Source: Myxococcota bacterium
GTDB lineage: Bacteria; Myxococcota_A; Polyangia; HGW-17
Reading direction: 5' to 3'
NCBI GenBank assembly: GCA_018821745.1
Contig: JAHJLU010000317.1
Coordinates: 1-5,758 of the forward strand
DNA: 5,758 bases
Position numbers and translations under genes: made by a program. Shown piece after piece: positions 1 through 5,629 of the stretch. The notes under the pieces are model-generated. The model made no database searches, had not been told where the DNA came from, and worked only from the letters and a program-made list of their open reading frames with translations. The first letter of the stretch is position 1. Each line of letters starts with the position of its first letter.

Positions 1-1096
1 CACGCAGATAATCTTTGAGCTTGGAGAGGAGCCGTTTCTCCAGCTGCCTCGCCCTCTCCCTGGAGATCCCGTAGCGGTCGCCGATCTCCTTGAGGGTGAG
101 GGGGCTGTCCGAGAGGAGGCGATCTTCCATGATAACCAGGTCCCGCTCCACGTGCAGCACCTCATCGCGATTCCCACGGGCCTTTTCCAGATCCGCACGC
201 ATCCGCGCCTTGAAGGCGGCCAGCTTCTCTAAAATGATGCGGTGGATCTCGTCGGCCTCCACGATCTCCTCGGGAGAACTGCCCGAGTCCTCCATGGTGT
301 CCATGATGGTGCGGGAGCTCCCCTCGTCGGAGCGGAGGGGCGTCGAGAGACTGAGATCTGAAGCGTTGAGCCGCTTCTGCATCTCTTCTACCGCCGCCAC
401 GGGCACATCCAGCGCCTCGGCGATGTTGTCGGAGGTGGGAACAATACCCTTTGACTTCAGGTACTCCTGCTGCTTGTTGAGGTTAAAAAAGAGCTTGCGC
501 TGGGCCTGGGTCGTCCCGATCTTCACCAGCCGGGAGTTGTTGAGCAGATACTTGAGAATGTATGCCCGGATCCACCAGGAACTGTAAGTGGAGAGCTTCA
601 CCCCGCGGAGGGGATCAAACTTGTCCACGGCCATGAGCAGCCCCACGTTACCCTCCTGAATGAGATCAATGAGGTTGTTGTGGGATTTGTGATACTCGTG
701 GGCTATTTTCACCACCAGGCGGAGGTTGGCGGTCACCAGACGCCGCGCTAGCTCCGGTTTTCGCGTCCTGATGTACTCCTGGGCCACGTGCTGTTCTTCT
801 TCGGGGGAGAGGAGCGGATAGCGCCGCACCTGGGCCATATAGGCCCTGTAGGGGTCGTAGCGGACCAGATTATAGGCGCTGTCTGAGTCCGCAGTGGGCT
901 CGGAGACCTCACGGATACCGCGATCTTCATGGGTCTCTTCGACCTCATCGACTTCTTCCGCTTCGGCGTAAATGTCCTCCTCGGGCTCAATGGCGACGTC
1001 ATCCTCGTCGACTTCGACCTCAAGCACCAGATCCGGACTGGTCACGGAGGGGAGGTTGCGTTTACTTTCCGGGTTTTTCTTCTTCCCATTCGACAT
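1..1096 (-). CDS. rpoH: RpoH-like (sigma-32 family) RNA polymerase sigma factor, 3' end outside window
   Basis: This is an alternative sigma factor that directs core RNA polymerase to a promoter subset, classically heat-shock genes for RpoH. The frame runs from ATG at 1096 for 365 codons without a stop to the left edge, so only the extreme C-terminus is missing. Visible in order: a basic start (residues 1-14), a highly acidic stretch (about 25-58), region 1.2 around NLVRYDPYRAYMAQVRRYPL (76-95), region 2.1-2.2 with NLRLVVKIAHEY and DLIQEGNVGL (124-153), regions 2.3-2.4 with STYSSWWIRAYI (169-180), the RpoH box QRKLFFNL (199-206), region 3 (about 210-250), and the region 4.2 helix-turn-helix LTLKEIGDRYGISRERARQL (333-352). 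The RpoH box is what separates this protein from RpoD/RpoS types. The gene overlaps the end of fxsA by 35 bases, suggesting coupled translation. Oddities are the acidic leader, Ser188 where relatives usually have Trp, and extra residues between regions 3 and 4. The start is the first ATG in frame with only a weak GGTG upstream; GTG at residue 18 or ATG at residue 87 are possible alternatives, the latter less likely because it would remove the start of region 1.2. Family assignment is firm; a heat-shock role is inferred. Confidence 0.9.
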   Translation of the reverse strand, partial: MSNGKKKNPESKRNLPSVTSPDLVLEVEVDEDDVAIEPEEDIYAEAEEVDEVEETHEDRGIREVSEPTADSDSAYNLVRYDPYRAYMAQVRRYPLLSPEEEQHVAQEYIRTRKPELARRLVTANLRLVVKIAHEYHKSHNNLIDLIQEGNVGLLMAVDKFDPLRGVKLSTYSSWWIRAYILKYLLNNSRLVKIGTTQAQRKLFFNLNKQQEYLKSKGIVPTSDNIAEALDVPVAAVEEMQKRLNASDLSLSTPLRSDEGSSRTIMDTMEDSGSSPEEIVEADEIHRIILEKLAAFKARMRADLEKARGNRDEVLHVERDLVIMEDRLLSDSPLTLKEIGDRYGISRERARQLEKRLLSKLKDYLR

Positions 1097-1508
1097 CAAC
1101 TACACCGTTATCGGCACCAAAGCCATGTACTCCCAGGGGAGAGCCATGCACGATGGTGAACTTGTTTTTGAAATGGTTCATGAGACCACTCGCCGCCAGG
1201 CTCCTGACCGGCGGCACCAGCAGCAGAAAACCCACAGTATCGGTAATAATTCCCGGAGTCACCAGGAATATCCCCGAAGCAAGGACCAGAAGCCCTTCGA
1301 CCATGGCCTTGGTGGGCATCTGACCTTGTGCCAGGCTCCCCTGAATACGGGCCATAATAGCACGCCCCTGGGATTTCATCAGGCGAATTCCCACAAATCC
1401 CGTAAAGATAATTATTCCCACGGTATACAGAAATCCGATCATGCTGAACAGCTTGATCAGCAGATATATTTCCGAGATGGAGACGATAATGAACAGTAAA
1501 AAGAACAT
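1062..1508 (-). CDS. fxsA: FxsA family membrane protein
   Basis: This is a 148-residue inner-membrane protein of the FxsA family; in E. coli the protein is known for relieving F-plasmid exclusion of phage T7, and its normal cellular role is unclear. A hydrophobic N-terminus (residues 2-20) contains Glu13 in the family pattern SEIYLLIKLF. A second membrane segment spans about 23-44. A third hydrophobic region holds the family signature, TPGIITDTVGFLLLVPPVR (84-102). The C-terminus is soluble and acidic and ends in DVEWEEE, like the acidic tail of many FxsA proteins. Length is typical. ATG at 1508-1506 shares its A with the TGA stop of the transformylase gene (TGATG), and AGG lies five bases before it, so translation is probably coupled to the upstream gene. 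Its 3' end overlaps the sigma-factor start. No functional connection to either partner can be read from the sequence. Confidence 0.9.
   Translation of the reverse strand: MFFLLFIIVSISEIYLLIKLFSMIGFLYTVGIIIFTGFVGIRLMKSQGRAIMARIQGSLAQGQMPTKAMVEGLLVLASGIFLVTPGIITDTVGFLLLVPPVRSLAASGLMNHFKNKFTIVHGSPLGVHGFGADNGVVDVEWEEEKPGK
1097..1116 (-). promoter_or_regulatory. Translation initiation region of the rpoH-like gene, with small hairpin
   Basis: Immediately before ATG 1096, and inside the fxsA coding sequence, the mRNA contains CCG-ATAA-CGG (1114-1105), extendable by G-U pairs on both sides. The only Shine-Dalgarno-like bases, GGTG (1106-1103, six bases from the ATG), fall in the 3' arm. The stem is short and may have no function, but it would hide the site unless ribosomes finishing fxsA open it, which fits translational coupling. 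Confidence 0.25.
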
Positions 1509-2788
1509 CAGTGCCTGAACACTCTCTGGTTGGTGAACACCATGGTTGCGCCCGCTCCGTTGCAGGCCGCGATGGATTCATAATCTCTCAGGGAACCCCC
1601 GGGCTGGATAAAACCGGTGATCCCGTGCTCCAGAGCGGCATCCACGCCGTCCCTGAAGGGAAAAAACCCATCGGAGGCGAGGACACTCCCCTTGAGACCG
1701 CCACACCGGGCGGCTACTTCCTCTTCGATGGCGACGAGCTCCCCGGCTGATCGCTTGCCCAGGGCAATTTCCCGCTCCAGATCGAACAGGGGCACGCCAA
1801 ATTTGTGGTACACCAGGGCATCTTTATATTTCGTGTAGGCCTTCTGAACAGCCAGCTTTACCGCCCCGACCCGGTCCTGCTCTCCCGTGCCGATGGCGGT
1901 GGTCACCCCGTCTCTCACCATGACCACGGAGTTGGAGGTGACCCCCGATGCGATGGCCCAGGCGATGAGCATGTCGCGGATCTCTCCCTCTTCGGGGGAC
2001 CGCTTCACCCGATGGGTGACACCGCGCACCGTGTGAGTGGCCGCGGTGAGGTCCTGCGCTCCCTGGATCCGGGGGACCTGGGAGAGCTCCACCACGAGAC
2101 CGCCGTCACGGAGGGTGGTGAGGATCAGCCGTGGATCGTGTCCATAGTCGGCAAGCTCCCCGAGCACCGGCAGCTGGATAACCCGCAGGTTTTTCATTCC
2201 CTTGAGAATCTCTATACTCTCGGGCTCATAGGCCGGAGCCACCACCACCTCGCTGTAGGAGGAAGCAACGGCACGGGCCGTGGCCGCGTCGAGGGTCCGG
2301 TTGACCACTATACACCCGCCCATGGCGGCGATCCGGTCAGAGAAATAAGCCCGGTCGTATGCCTCGTGGATGGTCTCGGCCACAGCAACACCGCAAGGGT
2401 TGTTGTGCTTGAGTATTACCGCCGCTGGCATGTCGGGAAGGTTGATAAGAATGGAGACGCCGGAGTTGACATCCGTGAGGTTGGTTTTTCCCGGATGTTT
2501 CCCGAACTGAATAAAATGCTTTTCCGAGAGTCCTGAGATAAGAGGCCGGCCCGCTCGAAGCGTTAAATCGTTCAGCTTGATTTCTCCGCCCGTCCACTGG
2601 TAGAGTGCCGCAGGCTGATCGGGATTGTCCCCGTACCGCAGCCCTTTTTCTTCCATCTCCCCCGCTTCGTTGGGAATGGACCAAAGCCGCTTGGTGAAGG
2701 TGAGTTCGTCTTCACCAAGGGAGAGGGTCATCTTCTCGGGAAAAAAATCCTGCAATATGGTCCTGTAGGCTTTTCTTATCGAACTCAT
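1508..2788 (-). CDS. purH: Standalone AICAR transformylase (single-domain PurH homologue)
   Basis: Predicted phosphoribosylaminoimidazolecarboxamide (AICAR) formyltransferase: it moves a formyl group from 10-formyltetrahydrofolate to AICAR, the penultimate step of de novo IMP synthesis, in the cytoplasm. The 426 residues correspond only to the transformylase part of bifunctional PurH; the N-terminal MGS-like IMP cyclohydrolase domain is absent. Landmarks: GLRYGDNPDQPAALY (49-63), the Lys-His catalytic motif KHNNPCGVA (127-135), AAMGGCIVVNRTLD (154-167), TSNSVVMVRDGVTTAIGTGE (284-303), ASDGFFPFRDGVDAA (371-385), IQPGGSLRDYESIAA (394-408) and the C-terminal MVFTNQRVFRH. Between the AVKLAVQKA helix (309-317) and LASD (370-373) lie about 50 residues, longer than I recall for bifunctional PurH. 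An upstream ATG at 2875 would add 29 residues, but ATG at 2788 has AGGAG six bases before it and the sequence begins to resemble the family there, so it was chosen. It heads the operon with fxsA and the sigma gene. The family call is firm; IMP cyclohydrolase must be encoded elsewhere if the pathway is complete. Confidence 0.93.
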   Translation of the reverse strand: MSSIRKAYRTILQDFFPEKMTLSLGEDELTFTKRLWSIPNEAGEMEEKGLRYGDNPDQPAALYQWTGGEIKLNDLTLRAGRPLISGLSEKHFIQFGKHPGKTNLTDVNSGVSILINLPDMPAAVILKHNNPCGVAVAETIHEAYDRAYFSDRIAAMGGCIVVNRTLDAATARAVASSYSEVVVAPAYEPESIEILKGMKNLRVIQLPVLGELADYGHDPRLILTTLRDGGLVVELSQVPRIQGAQDLTAATHTVRGVTHRVKRSPEEGEIRDMLIAWAIASGVTSNSVVMVRDGVTTAIGTGEQDRVGAVKLAVQKAYTKYKDALVYHKFGVPLFDLEREIALGKRSAGELVAIEEEVAARCGGLKGSVLASDGFFPFRDGVDAALEHGITGFIQPGGSLRDYESIAACNGAGATMVFTNQRVFRH

Positions 2789-2794
2789 CGTGCA

Positions 2795-2799
2795 CTCCT
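2795..2799 (-). promoter_or_regulatory. Ribosome binding site deciding the AICAR transformylase start
   Basis: The mRNA reads AGGAG, then six bases, then ATG at 2788. The alternative in-frame ATG at 2875 lies well inside the opposite-strand dacB and would add 29 charged residues that do not look like the family. This site therefore fixes the start at 2788. Confidence 0.75.
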
Positions 2800-2815
2800 G
2801 TTCGTTTACACGGGA

Positions 2816-2844
2816 AAGGTAGCCATGAAAATCATTCTCGTCAA
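2816..2844 (-). promoter_or_regulatory. Candidate sigma-70-type promoter for the purH-fxsA-rpoH operon
   Basis: On the minus strand TTGACG (2844-2839, five of six to the -35 consensus) is followed after exactly 17 bases by TACCTT (2821-2816), a poor -10 matching three of six. Transcription would start near 2809, leaving about 20 untranslated bases that include the AGGAG site. The -35 box sits inside the first codons of divergent dacB, and the -10 overlaps the dacB ribosome binding site. The geometry is attractive, but the -10 is weak and no conservation can be checked here. Confidence 0.3.
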
Positions 2845-4270
2845 GATCCTGCTTCTTGCTCTTGTGCTGGGCCATATTCCCATGGAGGCCCGCGGCGCAG
2901 ATCCTCTAAAGACGCGTCTCACGCGAGTGCTCAGACGCAACCGGATACCGGGCAGAAAGTCCGTGTATGCCAAGTGGCTTGGTGGAAAGACCATTTACCA
3001 GACCAACGCACGGCTCGCGGTCACCCCCGCTTCATGCATCAAATTACTCTCCACTGCAACCGCCATTCGGTGGATGGGCAAAAATTATCGGTTTACCACC
3101 AAATTCTCCGGTCAGCACACGGGGAAGAAAATGACCACCCCGCTTTACTGGTGGTCCAACGGAAACCCCACCTTCACGCTCAATGATCTCGCCAAGGCCG
3201 TGGCAAAAATTCATGCGGCGGGGATCCGCGAGATTCCTATGGGCGTCGTGATTGATGCCACTTACTTCCAGAACAAGCGGCCCCGGGGATTTGAGAGCTA
3301 CCGCGGGAGTCAGGCATATCTCACCCGGCCCTATCCCGTGGCGGTGGAGGGCAACCACGTGACCGTGGAAATAGTCCCCTCTGGGGCCACCGCCAAGGTC
3401 ACCTGTGTCCCCTCCTCGCCCCTCATCCGCTGCACCTCGTCGGTGAAGCTCGGGCCCTCAACCAAGGGGCTCCTGTCAACGTCGCGCATGGGAAAAGGCG
3501 GCGTTCTCGAGGTCTTCACCCGGGGCGTCCTGGGGCGAAACGAGAAAAAGGAAGTGCGGCGGGTCCGCAGCTACGATCCCCTGAAATTCACGGCCGGCGC
3601 CCTCCTCTCGGCGCTGCAGGCGGCGGGAATCACTGTCCCCCAGAAATACAGCAATGGCCGAACGCCCAAGGATATGACCGCCTACTACGAGTCCCTCTCC
3701 GAGCCCCTGCAGACCGTGGTCCAGAAGACCAATCAGCACTCCAACAACTTCTGGGCGGAGAACATCACCCGGGCCCTGGGCGCCTTCAAGTATGGCGTCC
3801 CCGGGACCACCACCAAGGGACTGCGTGAGGTGAACGCCCTCCTCATCCGCTCCGGCGTGAAAAAGCTCTACTTCAACCTCTCCAACGGCTCTGGACTCTA
3901 CGGCAACAGCCGCATCAGCTCCAAACACCTGGTGCGGTTCATGGAGCGCCTCCACACGATTCCCTGGCTCCACCAGATAATGTTCCGCTCCCTCGCCCGT
4001 CCGGGCCACCCAGGCACCCTCTACAACCGTTTCAGAGGCCATTCTGCGGCGGGATCCTACCTCTTCGCAAAAACGGGGACCCTCAACACCGCCTCCTGTC
4101 TCGCGGGATACCTGGTGAAGGGCAAGAAGACCATCCTCTTCGCCATCATGAATGATCGCATCAAGGGGAACATTACCGCCGCCCGCAAATACCAGGACGA
4201 GGTCGCCAAAACCCTCCTGAGGCGGCTCATGGGCCTCACCATCAAGACCCGCCCCAAGCCCCTCTTTTAA
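2825..4270 (+). CDS. dacB: D-alanyl-D-alanine carboxypeptidase/endopeptidase, PBP4 type (peptidase S13)
   Basis: This is a periplasmic penicillin-binding protein that trims the terminal D-Ala from peptidoglycan stem peptides and/or cuts D-Ala-meso-DAP cross-links. All three serine-enzyme motifs are present in order: S70-C-I-K73 within TPASCIKLLSTATAI, S306-N-N308 within HSNNFWAEN, and K416-T-G418 within FAKTGTLNTAS. The 230 or so residues between the first two motifs are typical of the S13 family, which carries extra domains there. GFESYRGSQAYLTRPYPVAV followed by EGNHVTVEIVP (156-185) matches the usual region before domain II. A signal peptide is clear: Lys2 and Lys7, a hydrophobic core of about residues 8-18, and likely cleavage near ARGA-DP (residue 25). 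The length of 481 is normal. AAAGG lies five bases before ATG 2825. Unusual details are Cys71 beside the nucleophile, and Asn in two spots where Asp is common (GNP at 113-115, SNGSG at 353-357). The protein is strongly basic. It stands alone on the plus strand, with a start only 36 bases from the divergent purH start. Confidence 0.93.
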   Translation: MKIILVKILLLALVLGHIPMEARGADPLKTRLTRVLRRNRIPGRKSVYAKWLGGKTIYQTNARLAVTPASCIKLLSTATAIRWMGKNYRFTTKFSGQHTGKKMTTPLYWWSNGNPTFTLNDLAKAVAKIHAAGIREIPMGVVIDATYFQNKRPRGFESYRGSQAYLTRPYPVAVEGNHVTVEIVPSGATAKVTCVPSSPLIRCTSSVKLGPSTKGLLSTSRMGKGGVLEVFTRGVLGRNEKKEVRRVRSYDPLKFTAGALLSALQAAGITVPQKYSNGRTPKDMTAYYESLSEPLQTVVQKTNQHSNNFWAENITRALGAFKYGVPGTTTKGLREVNALLIRSGVKKLYFNLSNGSGLYGNSRISSKHLVRFMERLHTIPWLHQIMFRSLARPGHPGTLYNRFRGHSAAGSYLFAKTGTLNTASCLAGYLVKGKKTILFAIMNDRIKGNITAARKYQDEVAKTLLRRLMGLTIKTRPKPLF

Positions 4271-4322
4271 TTCCATTGAAATACCATTGATTGAAACCAC
4301 AGGGGCCACGCCCCGGGGAGGG
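4271..4322. other. Convergent intergenic spacer between dacB and prsW
   Basis: These 52 bases separate the TAA of dacB from the TGA of prsW. The left part is AT-rich and repeats CCATTGA at 4273-4279 and 4284-4290. The right part is G/C-rich and contains the small hairpin listed separately. No open frame or promoter is evident. Confidence 0.6.
4302..4314. terminator. Weak hairpin between convergent genes; possible bidirectional terminator
   Basis: GGGGC and GCCCC can form a five-base-pair GC stem with a CAC loop. On the plus strand it is followed by a G-rich stretch, and on the minus strand by TGTGGTTTC, so neither side has a real T-tract. The position is right for a terminator shared by dacB and prsW, but the sequence falls short of an intrinsic terminator; overlap of the transcripts or Rho-dependent termination is equally possible. 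Confidence 0.25.
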
Positions 4323-5612
4323 TCAGCGTTTTTTGGGCCAGATGAGAACCAGCAGCCAGATTCCTGCGGCGACACCGGCTGTGATGAAAGTGATTTTCGC
4401 GTCGCCCTTGGCTGGCTCCTCCAGGTAGGCAATCCCTGCCAGGCCACCAACTGATGCCACCGTGGCCGACAGGAACATGAGCACCTGGGCTCCCCAGCCG
4501 CGGCTGGCCGACAGCTTGCGGTTGCGGTAGAACCCTTTAAAATAGAGCAGGATCCCGTTAAGAAGGATAAAAACACCCACACCCACCGTGGCCCAGGAGA
4601 CCGCTGTGGGGACCGGTTTTTTCAACTCCCCTGAGATCCCCATGAAGGCTACGAGGAACATGAGCACCCCCAGCCCCGCGACCATGACCCCGAAAAAACT
4701 GAACAGGAACCCGAGAAAACCGCGTTTACCCAAGGTGGGCGCATCGGGGGCGGGCTCACCGAACTTCTCGATGATCTGCTGCTGGAAATCCGTGGGAACC
4801 GCCCACACACCCCCCGCGGCTGAGGCCTCTTTGAAGAAAACAAGTATCTGTGGGAGCTTGGATTCGGTCATGGTGCCTTTGGGGAGGTGCTTTTGCAGCT
4901 CGTCCTCGGGGATACCATAATGGGACGACAGGATACCCAGGTTGGCCTTCTCCAGACTGTTCATGAGGACAATACCCATGCCGACCACCAATACGAGGGC
5001 GATAACACCGGGGACCAGCAGCGGATACTCCAGGGACTCCATATAATAGAATATGGAGGCATCGTAGATCCCGTGGATAAGGATGGGAATCAGCAGCGCC
5101 ATAATCCAGAACCCCACACTGCTCTGCCCCTGACGGACGAACTTGGCCCGCCCGATGAAATATCCCATGGTGACCCCGCAGAACAGATGCATGGGGATGG
5201 CGGTGAAGGCCCGGAAAATACCGGTTTCGAGACCGTACTGGCTCACGTAGAGGACATTCTCCAGCATGGCAAAACCCAGCGAAGAGGCGGCACCGTATAT
5301 AACTCCGTCGATGGGCTCATCGAACTCGGGGCGCTTGTAGGCCACCTGATAAACCATCATCATCTTGAAAAACTCTTCAGGGATCGCCGCGAAGACAAAG
5401 GCGACATAGATGGAACGCATGAGCGGGTCCGAGGGCACCCCCAGCCCCTTGATGAGGCCCACAACCAAAAGAACCGGGATGGCCGACAGCGCACCGAAGA
5501 TGGCAACCTTGGCAATAAGCCCCTTGGGTTCCGGGTGTTGGTCGTGGGTGTAGATATACAAAAAAATCAGCAGGCAGGGCAGAATGGTGACGGCAACGGT
5601 AACAAGATGCAT
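4323..5612 (-). CDS. prsW: PrsW-family intramembrane metalloprotease with long C-terminal membrane extension
   Basis: This is a polytopic membrane protein of the PrsW/RsiW-degrading protease family (ABC-CPBP superfamily), which cleaves membrane-anchored proteins such as anti-sigma factors; its substrate here is unknown. The expected conserved motifs are present: an N-terminal helix followed by DQHPEPKG (24-31), E79-E80-x-x-K83 in AAIPEEFFKMMMV, DEPIDGVIYGAASSLGFAML (98-117) followed by E118-N119, H142 in MHLFCGVTMGYFIG, and H180 with D184 in HGIYDAS. The Glu and His residues are the likely metal-binding and catalytic set. The protease core ends near residue 217. It is followed by a soluble segment (about 218-298) and four more hydrophobic segments (about 299-322, 340-358, 376-394, 408-426), ending in a basic KKR tail. 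At 429 residues it is roughly twice the length of B. subtilis PrsW. ATG 5612 has AAGGA six bases upstream and is the first residue of the first membrane helix. It follows the gene at the right edge by 17 bases, so the two are likely co-transcribed. The family is firm, and activity likely. Confidence 0.9.
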   Translation of the reverse strand: MHLVTVAVTILPCLLIFLYIYTHDQHPEPKGLIAKVAIFGALSAIPVLLVVGLIKGLGVPSDPLMRSIYVAFVFAAIPEEFFKMMMVYQVAYKRPEFDEPIDGVIYGAASSLGFAMLENVLYVSQYGLETGIFRAFTAIPMHLFCGVTMGYFIGRAKFVRQGQSSVGFWIMALLIPILIHGIYDASIFYYMESLEYPLLVPGVIALVLVVGMGIVLMNSLEKANLGILSSHYGIPEDELQKHLPKGTMTESKLPQILVFFKEASAAGGVWAVPTDFQQQIIEKFGEPAPDAPTLGKRGFLGFLFSFFGVMVAGLGVLMFLVAFMGISGELKKPVPTAVSWATVGVGVFILLNGILLYFKGFYRNRKLSASRGWGAQVLMFLSATVASVGGLAGIAYLEEPAKGDAKITFITAGVAAGIWLLVLIWPKKR

Positions 5613-5618
5613 GGGCGT

Positions 5619-5623
5619 TCCTT
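5619..5623 (-). promoter_or_regulatory. Ribosome binding site of prsW
   Basis: AAGGA stands six bases before ATG 5612, inside the 17-base gap after the preceding stop codon. It supports the start at 5612 and independent ribosome entry within a shared transcript. Confidence 0.65.
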
Positions 5624-5629
5624 GGCCAA

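Noticed and set aside
90..587. 165-residue plus-strand open frame opposite the sigma factor
   Set aside because: It is Ser/Arg-rich, as expected from the complement of a Glu/Arg/Leu-rich sigma factor, and it has no convincing ribosome binding site.
1..1096. Primary sigma factor (RpoD) or RpoS
   Set aside because: The QRKLFFNL box, the lack of a long non-conserved region between 1.2 and 2.1, and the wording of region 4.2 point to the RpoH group.
972..1499. 175-residue plus-strand open frame opposite fxsA and the sigma N-terminus
   Set aside because: Its first half is a Ser/Thr repeat that mirrors the acidic leader codons of the sigma gene, and the rest mirrors fxsA. It has no domain pattern.
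1805..2536. 243-residue open frame on the plus strand opposite the AICAR transformylase
   Set aside because: It lies wholly opposite a well-conserved enzyme, is rich in His, Gly and Arg, and shows no family motif.
1508..2788. A complete bifunctional PurH
   Set aside because: Family resemblance begins with the transformylase domain at residue 1, and dacB occupies the other strand just upstream. No frame there resembles the cyclohydrolase domain.
2789..2875. Longer transformylase start at ATG 2875
   Set aside because: It would add 29 charged residues unlike the family, overlap the opposite-strand dacB start, and ignore the good AGGAG before ATG 2788.
4311..4318. CCCCGGGG palindrome as a binding site
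   Set aside because: An 8-base GC palindrome is easily due to chance in GC-rich DNA, and it overlaps the arm of the weak hairpin in a region between two gene ends.
3476..4582. 368-residue open frame on the minus strand opposite dacB
   Set aside because: It is antisense to the conserved C-terminal half of dacB and runs into prsW. Its composition (long Gly/Glu/Val/Ala runs, no recognisable motif) is what the complement of a GC-rich gene gives.
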